Source: Prolixibacteraceae bacterium
GTDB lineage: Bacteria > Bacteroidota > Bacteroidia > Bacteroidales > Prolixibacteraceae
Assembly: GCA_029975525.1 (NCBI GenBank)
Contig: JARKOX010000047.1
Coordinates: 1-64,000, forward strand
Direction of reading: 5' to 3'
Length of the DNA stretch: 64,000 bases
This document shows positions 26,248 to 35,291 of the stretch, piece by piece. Every line of letters begins with the position of its first letter. The stretch's first letter is position 1. The position numbers and the translations under genes were made by a program. Under the pieces are notes generated by a model that was not told the DNA's origin, did not search any database, and saw only the letters and a program-made list of their open reading frames with translations.

Positions 26248-28122
26248 TTAGTTTAGAGCGCCATAGTCATATCCTGGAGTAAGCATTTCCGTAGTGATGT
26301 TTTTAAAACGATTTACTTGTTCAAGTGGCAGCGGTTTCAGATAATGTTCCTTTTTTACATAGTCTCTGTAGCGCATTACATTGTCGGCAGCTTCTTCTTT
26401 ACTTTTTGGATTATTTTTTTTAATCCGGTCTACCATCGAGCGCGTTCTTTTTAATAAAAAGAAGGCATTAAACTCCATTCCCAATTCTCGAGAATATTCG
26501 TCTAAAATAAAATCAAGATCTACTCCTTGAACAGGTTTGTAAGCGTTAGCTTTTTGAAGATTGTCAAACGATCTTTCCCATAACGGTTCTAATGCCTCAT
26601 AAATAGCTTGGTCGCCTAATTTTAACTTCCAGTTACATTCGGCAACAATGAGATACATTTCTGCAAGTCTAAGTATTATGCCGTTTTTGTTTCCTTCATT
26701 CTGCTTACCCATTTCTGTACGCGATCTGTCATAGAATTTTTTTACATTATAGTAACGGGAGCGATGTTTTAGCGGTCCTCCGTAGTGCTCTTTATCGTTT
26801 GGGTCATCTAGGTCATAAACCTCGTTCATTCCGTCGATAAAATATGCTTTAGGATCTCCTGATGCCACCCAGTCATCATATTTTTTTTCTTCGGCGGCAG
26901 TTATAATTCTGAAAGGCATGTAGCATATCGTGTCGGTGAGGTCTTTGGGAGCAGCCTTGTCGTCATCAATTTTTAAAAAAACAGTTTCAAAGCATGCTTT
27001 TTTTCTTTTATCGTCATCTGAGAACATATTGATCCAGGCAAAAGTTGGCATGTAGTGTCTATATTCCCTTCCATAATACATTGAATGACATGGCATAGAG
27101 TAGGTGTATGGATTGTTTGTGTTATCTAGTCTTTTGACCACAAGTGATTTGGTTGAAGCTGTTGTGCTTCCATCATTGTTTACTTTCATTTTTAAAGTTT
27201 CACAAGTTCTGCCTATTCCATTTCTGTGGTAAGCTTGCCAGTCGGTATTAAAAACTTTATCAGTTGTCCACTGAACACTCCAGATGATTTCATTATTGGT
27301 TTGATTTGCTTCATCAAAAACTTTCCAGTATTCACTTTCAAGAGTATAGCCGTAGTCATTAATAACGCTTGTTGCCAGTGTTTTGGCTTCCTCGTACAAC
27401 TTTTGGATTGAGGTAAATCCCAGTTTTTGATAAAGATTAAATTCAGGCTGCCCGGAATATTCCGGATGGGAATATCCTGCAATTGCCAGTAAGAAACGAG
27501 CCTTGAATGCTTTTGCAGCTCCTTGTGATAATCGACCGAATTCTTTAAGCTCAGATTTTTTGGGTAGTTTTTCAATGGCATAATCAACATCGGAAAGGAT
27601 TTGTTTGTAGAAAAACTCAACTGACTGTTGGTTTATATTCAGCATTGAGTTTTCAAAGTTATCATAGATTTCCTCTTGGTAATGCCCGTATCTTCCCCAA
27701 AGTTCAACTTGTATTTGATAAAAATGTGCTCTGAATCCTCTCAGTTCAGCTAGGTAGATTTCTTTGGTTCTATTGTCCGGTTTTTCTCCAATTATCCTTT
27801 CTATTCGATTGATTATCATTATTCCTTTGTGTAGACTTCTGAATAATTCATTGATTCCACCCCAACTAACATTTTCTGTAAAATCATAAGTGTTATTTGC
27901 TGATGATCCGTTTTCAGTTAAATCACTATAATAGTTAATTCTAAACATGTTTTCTCTGTATAGTTCTCGGCAAGTGCTGTAGACAGCAGCTACTCCTTCG
28001 TAGAGGCCTCTGTCGGTTTGATAATAACTCAATGTCATTTGGCTTTTAGATTCTTCTTTGAGAAAATCTTTACAACTGAAGCCTATCAAAAATATTAATA
28101 TTAAAGTTGATACTTTTTTCAT
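26248..28122 (-). CDS. RagB/SusD family nutrient-uptake outer-membrane lipoprotein
   Basis: A 624-residue surface lipoprotein, lipobox IGFSC (Cys about 17). SusD proteins cap the SusC barrel and bind the glycan before import. N-terminal tetratricopeptide-type helices and the family ending (NRFKNITTEMLTPGYDYGALN) are visible; LRLAEMYLIVAECNWK near residue 480 and YSRELGMEFNAFFLLKRTR near 545 are the usual SusD C-terminal landmarks. It follows SusC by 19 bases. The gene is AT-rich relative to the second SusD at 40587. Substrate cannot be read from sequence. Confidence 0.9.
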   Translation of the reverse strand: MKKVSTLILIFLIGFSCKDFLKEESKSQMTLSYYQTDRGLYEGVAAVYSTCRELYRENMFRINYYSDLTENGSSANNTYDFTENVSWGGINELFRSLHKGIMIINRIERIIGEKPDNRTKEIYLAELRGFRAHFYQIQVELWGRYGHYQEEIYDNFENSMLNINQQSVEFFYKQILSDVDYAIEKLPKKSELKEFGRLSQGAAKAFKARFLLAIAGYSHPEYSGQPEFNLYQKLGFTSIQKLYEEAKTLATSVINDYGYTLESEYWKVFDEANQTNNEIIWSVQWTTDKVFNTDWQAYHRNGIGRTCETLKMKVNNDGSTTASTKSLVVKRLDNTNNPYTYSMPCHSMYYGREYRHYMPTFAWINMFSDDDKRKKACFETVFLKIDDDKAAPKDLTDTICYMPFRIITAAEEKKYDDWVASGDPKAYFIDGMNEVYDLDDPNDKEHYGGPLKHRSRYYNVKKFYDRSRTEMGKQNEGNKNGIILRLAEMYLIVAECNWKLKLGDQAIYEALEPLWERSFDNLQKANAYKPVQGVDLDFILDEYSRELGMEFNAFFLLKRTRSMVDRIKKNNPKSKEEAADNVMRYRDYVKKEHYLKPLPLEQVNRFKNITTEMLTPGYDYGALN

Positions 28123-28141
28123 TGTAGTCTTATTAAATGGT

Positions 28142-31100
28142 TTAGATGCTCAGGTTAATCCCTAATACATATGAAGTTGGTAAAGTATACATCGTATTGG
28201 GCTGTTCGGGATTAACATCCCGAGGGCAGGCCTTGTGCAGATACAAAGGATTACGGGCTTGTATATATACCCGAAGATTATTGACTTTATTCTCTAATAG
28301 TTTTTTGTTTATGACATATCCTAAGGAGATGTCCTGTATTTTTATAAAATCTCCCTTAAATATGCTCAATGTACTGGAAAAGCTATGTGACTGTGCTGTG
28401 TGTGCTCTTGGCCATTTGTTTGTGGGGTTTAAAGGTGTCCACCAATCAATGGCATCAATAATGTATTTATCTGCATTCCATTCTGCAGTGTAATTTTCTG
28501 CCTGAATCAGATGGCCAAATTGTCCTACAATATTGAATGAGCAATCCAATTTCTTGTATCTGAAAATGCTTTGTAAAGATGAAATTATCTTGGGTTCGCG
28601 TTGTCCTAAAATAAATCTGTCTGCATCAGTAAAAGCCGTATCATCATCTCTGTTAACAACTTTTATCATCCCGGGTTCCATTTTGAATTTTTTTGCTTCT
28701 GCCGCTTCATCTATTTGCCAGATACCATTTTTTTTGTAATCCCATATTACACTGATAGGTTGTCCAATAAACCACCTGTTGGCTCGGTCGTCCTTACCAT
28801 CCAGCAATTCAGTGATTTTATTCCAGTTTCTGGAGAATAGGCCCGTTACCGACCAAGTAAAGTCTTTTTTGTTGATAGGATAAACACTTAAGGATACCTC
28901 AATTCCTTCATTAAGCGTCTTCCCAATATTTTGCCAGATGTTACCGAAACCTGTAGTTTCTGGGAGTTGACGCTGCATTAATAAGTCAACATTGTTGGTG
29001 TGATAATATTCAACTGATCCATCCAATTTTCTATTCGAAAGCCCGAAATCAACTCCAAAGTTCCATGTTTTTGAAACTTCCCAGCCTAATGATTTATTTG
29101 CTAGTCCATCAGGTTGCCATGTGTAAATTCCGGTCTTGTCCCATGAATAAGTACTGTATTTTAATCTCGTCATGGTTTGGTATGGATCTATTGCCTGGTT
29201 GCCGATTTCCCCATAACTTAACCGAAGTTTCAGATTAGAGAATATATTGTTGTCGACCATAAACTGTTCCTCACTCAGCCGCCAAGCTATTGCAACTGAG
29301 GGAAAAGTGCGCCATCGGTTTTCTTCAGCTAATCTTGAAGAACCATCAGCTCTTACGGCAAAGTTGACTAAGTATTTACCTTTGTGTTCATATTGTCCTC
29401 TTGCCATATAAGACAACAAGCTTGATTTCGAATAATCCGACCAAATATTTCTGTTTAATATGCCCGTCTGTAAAAAATGATAATCCATGTACTGTGCAGG
29501 TATATCTTGTGCTGAAGCGCCAATGCCTTCTCTTTTATCTTGGATGGCTTCTATTACAGTGGTTAGTAGTATTTTGTGGTCGTCGCTGATGGTTTTATTG
29601 ACATTAGCAATAGCATTCCAGGTATAGCCTGTTCCTGCATTTTTTTCCATTTCGGCGTAGTTATACCCAAGATTTTGGTAGCTGGTTTTGGAATCCCGGT
29701 AAATGCCATGCTTAAATTCATAAAAATCCAACTTTAAGTTAGTTGTAAGAGTAAGCCAGTCGTAGGGTTTTATATCCGTTTTTAGAATAATGTCACCCAT
29801 TTTACCGCCACGATCATCAATCAAGTAGCCTTCTTCATAATTCCATAATGCGTTGATATATTTTTCTTTTCCAACTGTCTCTTTTAATCCTTTAGAGGGA
29901 TTTTCGTCTATATATGGTGTTTCAAAAGGAGACATTCTGCGCATGTTGTCCCACATGTTGTCGGGCCACCCAGTATTCTCCCGGAGGCTTAACCGTGTAA
30001 TCATTTCAAAATCCAGCCATGACGTAATTTTCATGTTTACATTTGAGTTTAATGTGTGCCTTTGAAAATTTACTGTTTTGTAATAGGAATTGTCATTCTG
30101 GAAATTGTAAGAAAGTCTGTAGGCTAAATTTTTAGTTCGGTTGCTGATGCTGATGTTGTTTCCGGAGGAGAAGGACGTTTTGTTGAATAAAGCATTTTGC
30201 CAGTCATAATTAATGTTTTTGTCATAGTAGTTGGTAGCCCAAAGCGTATTAAACATTTCAAGTCCTTTTTTGGTGTCGATGTCTGAGTTTTTCCATGCCT
30301 CGACATTAGTCGCTCCATGTGTTTGATATCTCATTACATCTCTGATGAGAGCTGCATATTTTTCGGCAGGTTGCATTGGAATAAAGTTATAATGATTCAC
30401 TCCTGCATATGAATTAAGTTCTAAAGTGAATCTATTAGTTTCTTTGCCTGCTGATTTGGTGGTAATAAGAATTACTCCGTTTGCCGCGCGCGAACCATAA
30501 ATTGCTGTTGCAGCAGCATCTTTTAAGACCTCCATCGCTGCGATGTCTTCACTGTTTATATTATCCCAGCTTCCTGGCATTCCGTCAATTATCAGAAGCG
30601 GATTATTGCTTGCTTTTAGAGATCGACTTCCTCTTATGAGTATTTTGGGGTCTTCTCCTGGCTGGCGTGACGGCAGAACATATACACCAGCCGCCCTTCC
30701 CTGCATGGCATCGACTACATTTACTGAAGGAAATCCTTCTATCTCTTCTGTGTTGATTCTGGCACTTGATCCAACAACACTGCTTCTTTGTACTGTTCCA
30801 TACCCGATAGCAACCACCTCTTCAATACCAACCGTCTCTTCTTCCATTGTCACATTAATACTGATTTGGTTCCCGACCGCTACTTCTTGTGTTTTCATCC
30901 CTACAAAAGAGAATACCAAGGTAGTATTGAGGGGGACGTTCCCTAAAGAATAATTTCCGTCGGCACCCGAGACGGTCCCGTTTGTCGTCCCTTTTACCAG
31001 TACAGTTACGCCGGGTAAAGGCAAACCTTTGGGATCGTTTACCTTTCCGTTTATTGTTTTTTGTTGTTGTAAACCGGTATTCTCTGATTTATTTTCCGTT

Positions 31101-31462
31101 CTTTCAATCAGGATGAGCTTGTTGTCCAGTTCTTTAAAGCTGTAAGGTAAATCTTTAAAAGCCTGGGTGAGGATGTCTCCTACCGTTTTGTCATTAATCG
31201 ACAAGGTGACTTTTTGTGAGACATCCACTTCATCGTTGTTGTAGAAAAAACGGTAACCGGTTTTGTTTTCAATGGTATTGAACAGTTCCTGCAAGGTGGT
31301 GTTGTTCAGCTTCAATGATAAGCTGGAAGTTTGCGACCAAACCGAAGCAGATGTTTGCAAACAAAGTGTCAATACAAGCAGCCAGGTTAGTTTCATGACC
31401 CGATATAAGTTTTTTAGCGGCCCGGCTTGTCGGCCCGGCAGTTTAGTTAGTAATAATTTCAT
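28142..31462 (-). CDS. SusC/RagA TonB-linked outer-membrane transporter with N-terminal STN domain
   Basis: A 1106-residue TonB-dependent transporter. After a long signal region (core MKLTWLLVLTLCLQTSASVWSQ) comes an STN (secretin/TonB N-terminal) domain, about residues 50-118 (NTTLQELFNTIENKTGYRFF). Next are a carboxypeptidase-regulatory-like domain (about 135-210, GKVNDPKGLPLPGVTVLVKG), a plug (EEVVAIGYGTVQRSSVVGS, then SRAANGVILITTKSAG) and the barrel ending VLGINLSI. The STN domain signals to FecR, and FecR and an ECF sigma gene lie directly upstream. This indicates that transporter occupancy controls expression. An internal ATG at 31396 is an alternative start, but the first ATG fits the usual long leader of this class. 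Confidence 0.95.
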   Translation of the reverse strand: MKLLLTKLPGRQAGPLKNLYRVMKLTWLLVLTLCLQTSASVWSQTSSLSLKLNNTTLQELFNTIENKTGYRFFYNNDEVDVSQKVTLSINDKTVGDILTQAFKDLPYSFKELDNKLILIERTENKSENTGLQQQKTINGKVNDPKGLPLPGVTVLVKGTTNGTVSGADGNYSLGNVPLNTTLVFSFVGMKTQEVAVGNQISINVTMEEETVGIEEVVAIGYGTVQRSSVVGSSARINTEEIEGFPSVNVVDAMQGRAAGVYVLPSRQPGEDPKILIRGSRSLKASNNPLLIIDGMPGSWDNINSEDIAAMEVLKDAAATAIYGSRAANGVILITTKSAGKETNRFTLELNSYAGVNHYNFIPMQPAEKYAALIRDVMRYQTHGATNVEAWKNSDIDTKKGLEMFNTLWATNYYDKNINYDWQNALFNKTSFSSGNNISISNRTKNLAYRLSYNFQNDNSYYKTVNFQRHTLNSNVNMKITSWLDFEMITRLSLRENTGWPDNMWDNMRRMSPFETPYIDENPSKGLKETVGKEKYINALWNYEEGYLIDDRGGKMGDIILKTDIKPYDWLTLTTNLKLDFYEFKHGIYRDSKTSYQNLGYNYAEMEKNAGTGYTWNAIANVNKTISDDHKILLTTVIEAIQDKREGIGASAQDIPAQYMDYHFLQTGILNRNIWSDYSKSSLLSYMARGQYEHKGKYLVNFAVRADGSSRLAEENRWRTFPSVAIAWRLSEEQFMVDNNIFSNLKLRLSYGEIGNQAIDPYQTMTRLKYSTYSWDKTGIYTWQPDGLANKSLGWEVSKTWNFGVDFGLSNRKLDGSVEYYHTNNVDLLMQRQLPETTGFGNIWQNIGKTLNEGIEVSLSVYPINKKDFTWSVTGLFSRNWNKITELLDGKDDRANRWFIGQPISVIWDYKKNGIWQIDEAAEAKKFKMEPGMIKVVNRDDDTAFTDADRFILGQREPKIISSLQSIFRYKKLDCSFNIVGQFGHLIQAENYTAEWNADKYIIDAIDWWTPLNPTNKWPRAHTAQSHSFSSTLSIFKGDFIKIQDISLGYVINKKLLENKVNNLRVYIQARNPLYLHKACPRDVNPEQPNTMYTLPTSYVLGINLSI

Positions 31463-31575
31463 AAATTTGAGTAGTGTTAAAAGTTAAACTTAGGTTTGAT
31501 TTTTTGGGAGGAGGGCGGTGGAGCGCTTTCCTCCCTGCTTTTTCATAAATTGGTGTAATCCATAGGCAGTTGTTT

Positions 31576-32571
31576 TTATTGTTCGGTATAAAAAGTAATT
31601 TTATTGTCCTTGATTTGGTAAGCCACATATTTTGACCGGCCAAAGTAGGAGATCACCTCCAGGATGCTTTCGCGTTCGAGCGTGCCGGTAAAGCGACGCG
31701 ACTTAACCTGCTCGTCGGCAAACTCAATCTCCACATCAAACCATCTTTCCAGTTTATGTTCGAGCTCTTCGAGCGATTGGTTCCGGAAAACCAGCCGGCC
31801 GTCTTTCCATTCAGTTTCGGGAGCGAGGTCGTTGATTTTGCTCAGGTCGGTATTTCCGCTCTTTTTGTTGTAAACCAGTTTCTGGTTAGGTTTGATGAGA
31901 GTAGAGTTGTCGCCTTGCGTAACTTTCAGGCAGCCAGTAACCAGGGTAGTGGTTGTGGTCTCTTCATCGGAATAGGCTTTCAGGTTGAATTCGGTGCCCA
32001 GCACTTCCACTTCAATGTCGCTGGTTTTTACCCGGAAGGGATTTTGAGTTCTTTTTTGTACAGAAAAATAGGCCTCTCCGTCTAAAAAAACCTGACGTGG
32101 TCCGTTTTGAAAATTGTTGTTAAAAGTGAGCCGGCTTCCCGAATTGAGGATAACCTGGGAACTATCGGGCAGGACAATCGCCGTTTTGTCGCCCTGCGCA
32201 CAGGAGATGGTGGTAAACGACCCGGAGAGCGGAGTTGATTTTTTGCCGTAATAGTAACTTAACGGTAAGGCGATCAGCAATAACAAAACAGCAGCGTAGC
32301 GAATGAGCCGCGGGATGCGCTGAGGCAAAACGGCTTTCTGGCCCGTGAAACGGATTTTTTGCCGGAATTGCCCGACGGCCCTCTCTACCTCGTAGTGGTC
32401 GGCATTCTGTTCGATGCCGGCCGTTAACCAGATCTCCTTAAGATCGTTCAAAAGCTTGCGGTTTTCCGGTTTCTGGTTCAGCCAGTTTTCGATATCTTTT
32501 TTCTCTTCCCGGCTCGCCTCTCCGGAAAACAACCGGATAATCATCCGCTGTATGTTTTGATCAAAATGCAT
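31576..32571 (-). CDS. FecR family anti-sigma factor
   Basis: A 331-residue inner-membrane regulator. The ATG at 32571 is chosen because MHFDQNIQRMIIRLFSGEAS begins the usual cytoplasmic anti-sigma helices; an in-frame ATG at 32685 would add an unlikely tail. One transmembrane helix is seen at about residues 90-108 (YAAVLLLLIALPLSYYYG). The FecR domain covers about 120-220 (ISCAQGDKTAIVLPDSSQVI, LDGEAYFSV), and a C-terminal DUF4974 covers about 255-325 (LEELEHKLERWFDVEIEF). It would bind the STN domain of the adjacent SusC and release the sigma factor encoded upstream. Gap to SusC is 113 bases. Confidence 0.92.
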   Translation of the reverse strand: MHFDQNIQRMIIRLFSGEASREEKKDIENWLNQKPENRKLLNDLKEIWLTAGIEQNADHYEVERAVGQFRQKIRFTGQKAVLPQRIPRLIRYAAVLLLLIALPLSYYYGKKSTPLSGSFTTISCAQGDKTAIVLPDSSQVILNSGSRLTFNNNFQNGPRQVFLDGEAYFSVQKRTQNPFRVKTSDIEVEVLGTEFNLKAYSDEETTTTTLVTGCLKVTQGDNSTLIKPNQKLVYNKKSGNTDLSKINDLAPETEWKDGRLVFRNQSLEELEHKLERWFDVEIEFADEQVKSRRFTGTLERESILEVISYFGRSKYVAYQIKDNKITFYTEQ

Positions 32572-32704
32572 AGATATGGTGTTCAAATGAGATGATGCAC
32601 CAAATGGCAAAAACCCTGTATGGGAAAAAAAAAGATAAATAATATTTCGGACCCAGGTTGTGTTGAGTGGTTTGTTGTTGGTCAATTGTTGGGGATGAGT
32701 TTTT

Positions 32705-33307
32705 TTAGAAAATATTTTTCAGAAAAAGGGAGAGAAGAAATCCGGGCAGATGTGCTTCCAGGTTTTTCCGCAGGGAGGCCAGCGCCCGGGAGAGGTGCAT
32801 CTCGACGGTTTTTACTGAAAGTCCCATCATTTCGGCAATCTCGCTGATTTTTTTGTTTTCATAGCGTTTCAGCCTGAAGACGGCTTGCTGCTGCGGAGGC
32901 AGCAGGTTTACAGACTTTGTGATGGTTTCCGACAGATCTTTCAGGAGGAGGCTTTCGAAAGGAGTTTCCAGCGAAGTGGCAGCCAACCCGATATTTTCAG
33001 TTGCCGTATTGCTGAAGAAATCCTCCAGCAGCTCTTCGTTTTTCAACTTTCGCAGGTAGTTGAGCGAATTGTTGCAGACGGCCTGAAAAAGATAAGCTTT
33101 GAGAGAGGAGTGGATTTCGAGGGACGTACGGTTGCGCCAGATGTTGAAAAAGGTTTCCGAAACAATCTCTTCGGCAATCTCTTTTCGGCCAACATAGCGC
33201 CGGGCATACGCACAAAGCGGTACATAATAGGTCCGGAAAAGAAAAACATACGTCTCCTCGTCTCCTTTCTTAAGTTTATTGGCGATATAGTTTAGTTCGC
33301 TATCCAT
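32705..33307 (-). CDS. ECF-type RNA polymerase sigma-70 factor
   Basis: A 200-residue ECF sigma factor of the Bacteroidota SusC-linked class. The ATG at 33307 is taken because MDSELNYIANKLKKGDEETY is the normal N-terminus; an in-frame ATG at 33457 would add 50 low-complexity residues. Region 2 is at about 20-65 (FRTYYVPLCAYARRYVG, EIVSETFFNIWRN) and region 4 at about 130-185 (LLPPQQQAVFRLKRYE, ISEIAEMMGLSVKTVEMHLSRAL). It is expected to drive the FecR-SusC-SusD-redox operon when released by FecR. Its gene is divergent from GH29. Confidence 0.93.
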   Translation of the reverse strand: MDSELNYIANKLKKGDEETYVFLFRTYYVPLCAYARRYVGRKEIAEEIVSETFFNIWRNRTSLEIHSSLKAYLFQAVCNNSLNYLRKLKNEELLEDFFSNTATENIGLAATSLETPFESLLLKDLSETITKSVNLLPPQQQAVFRLKRYENKKISEIAEMMGLSVKTVEMHLSRALASLRKNLEAHLPGFLLSLFLKNIF

Positions 33308-33472
33308 TTTCAGATTGCCTAAATTACTATTTTTTGGTTTGCCGAAGAGAAACTTTCCTGAACGTTCGGATTTGCCTTTTAAATCAGGCGGGAGAAGTTC
33401 GAGATTTGTTTCAGATGTAAAAAACGTTGAAATGTTTATCTGCCCCTCTCTTATCATTCATTGCCGAACATC

Positions 33473-33502
33473 GTTAAATTTGTCGTAAACCTGAAATTTA
33501 AC
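33473..33502. promoter_or_regulatory. Inverted repeat and -7-like box before GH29
   Basis: Perfect 9-bp arms GTTAAATTT (33473-33481) and AAATTTAAC (33494-33502) lie directly before the GH29 ATG at 33507. TAAATTTG at 33475-33482 matches the Bacteroidetes -7 box TAnnTTTG, but no TTG sits at the ideal -33 distance. A combined promoter/operator is plausible but unproven. Confidence 0.45.
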
Positions 33503-33506
33503 TGCG

Positions 33507-35261
33507 ATGAAACGTTGTTTGGTACTACTCTTTTGCTGTTCGGTTCTCTTTTCATGTGATCACACGAAAAGAGAATCCCGGAGCCCCGAGGAAACTGCCC
33601 GCGATCAGCGAATGGCCTGGTGGCGGGAGGCCCGTTTCGGGATGTTCATTCACTGGGGGTTATATGCTATTCCGGCCGGAGAATGGAAAGGGGAGGAGGT
33701 GCCGGGCATCAGCGAATGGGTGATGGCCCGTGCCGCGATTCCGGTCAGCGAATATGAGCAGCTGGCTGCGCAGTTCAATCCGAAGCAATTTAATGCCGAT
33801 GCCTGGGTAAAACTGGCCCGGGATGCCGGCATGAAATATATTGTCATCACGGCCAAGCATCACGATGGTTTTGCCATGTTCGACTCCGAAGCGAGCCTGT
33901 ACAATGTAACAGACGCCACGCCTTTCGGGCGCGATCCGCTGAAAGAGCTGGCTGAAGCGTGCCGCAAATACCAGATGAAACTGGGCGTCTACTATTCCCA
34001 GGCTCAGGACTGGCACGAGCCGGGCGGAACCTATTTTAATATGGAAGAGGGAAAACCACACTGGGACCCGGCGCTCCCGCGGGAGCCCCTGATGAAATAT
34101 ATCGAGGAAAAGGCGGTTCCGCAGGTTAAAGAGATTCTGAGCAAATATGGGGATATCGCTGTTATCTGGTGGGATACTCCCATCGGGATGACTGAAGAAG
34201 CGGCAAAAAAACTGAAGGAGGTTACCGACCAGTATCCCAACCTGATTATGAACAACCGGCTTTATCGTCCCTGGCCCGGTGATTTTTCAACCCCCGAGCA
34301 ACATATTCCTCCTGCCAGCCCCGGCGACGACTGGGAGGTTTGCATGACCATGAATACCAGTTGGGGGTTCAAACGCAATGATCAAAACTGGAAGTCATCC
34401 CAAACCCTGATTCGCATGTTGGTTGATATTGCCAGCAAAGGGGGAAACCTGTTGTTGAATGTCGGGCCCGATGCCACAGGGCAGATTCCCGATTCGAGTG
34501 TTTTTCGTCTGCAGGAGATTGGTCACTGGATGGAGAAGAACGGCGAGTCGATTTATGGAACGGTGGCCGGTCCGTTTTTTAAGCTTCCCTGGGGACGCTG
34601 TACTCAAAAAATCAAAAATCAGGAAACCATCCTCTACCTGCATGTTTTCGAATGGCCCAAAGACCAGACTCTGCGGGTCCCGGGAATTAGCGCCCGAATA
34701 AAGGATGTTTACCTGGTGTCGAACCCAAAACAAAAATTTGGATTTCTGTTTGAAGACGGGGATCTGCTTATTCGTACCCCCAATGCTACGTTTGATCCGG
34801 TAAATACGGTGATTGCGGTCAAAGCGCGCGGGAAGGTCAAAATTGCCAGCAACATGCCGGTTTTGCAAGCAGGAAAGGTGTTGTTAACGGCCGATTTTGC
34901 GGACCTGCACAACCCGGGGTATGGTATTCAGGCAGCAGTGACCGGCAAGGGAACAGCGGCGTACCTTACCCGTTGGGACGATAGCCGGGCGCGTTTGGAA
35001 TGGCTGTTTAACACCAGCGAAAAGGGGATATTTCAGTGTTTTGCGCAGGTGAAGTCGGCAGGTGAAAACCGGATCAGGATTAAAGCCGGCACCCACAAAC
35101 CGGTTGAACTGGTAGTGCCTGCAACCGATGGAGAATGGAGCCGCCAGCTGTTGGGGGAAATAAAACTCGATACCACCGGGGTAACCCTGTTCGACCTTCG
35201 GCCCGTGCAGGAAAACTGGACGGGTTTTGAACTGGGGACGGTTGAGTTGGTTAAAAAATAG
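33507..35261 (+). CDS. GH29 family alpha-L-fucosidase, lipoprotein
   Basis: A 584-residue enzyme that would release L-fucose from glycans. Signal peptide with lipobox VLFSC (C17). The N-terminal catalytic domain shows FGMFIHWGLYA (44-54), ITAKHHDGFAMF (114-125), LGVYYS (159-164) and the nucleophile region DIAVIWWD with D223 the likely nucleophile. GNLLLNVGPDATGQIP near residue 310 is the other GH29 landmark. C-terminal beta-sandwich domains (about 360-580) include a CBM-like module beyond the usual fucosidase sandwich. WWD in place of the more common WFDG fits the GH29 subgroup acting on branched fucose rather than the broad aryl-fucosidase group (tentative). It is divergent from the sigma gene and convergent with the next sulfatase. 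Confidence 0.9.
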   Translation: MKRCLVLLFCCSVLFSCDHTKRESRSPEETARDQRMAWWREARFGMFIHWGLYAIPAGEWKGEEVPGISEWVMARAAIPVSEYEQLAAQFNPKQFNADAWVKLARDAGMKYIVITAKHHDGFAMFDSEASLYNVTDATPFGRDPLKELAEACRKYQMKLGVYYSQAQDWHEPGGTYFNMEEGKPHWDPALPREPLMKYIEEKAVPQVKEILSKYGDIAVIWWDTPIGMTEEAAKKLKEVTDQYPNLIMNNRLYRPWPGDFSTPEQHIPPASPGDDWEVCMTMNTSWGFKRNDQNWKSSQTLIRMLVDIASKGGNLLLNVGPDATGQIPDSSVFRLQEIGHWMEKNGESIYGTVAGPFFKLPWGRCTQKIKNQETILYLHVFEWPKDQTLRVPGISARIKDVYLVSNPKQKFGFLFEDGDLLIRTPNATFDPVNTVIAVKARGKVKIASNMPVLQAGKVLLTADFADLHNPGYGIQAAVTGKGTAAYLTRWDDSRARLEWLFNTSEKGIFQCFAQVKSAGENRIRIKAGTHKPVELVVPATDGEWSRQLLGEIKLDTTGVTLFDLRPVQENWTGFELGTVELVKK

Positions 35262-35291
35262 CCAATGCCTGGCGGACGCCTCTCCCGGATT

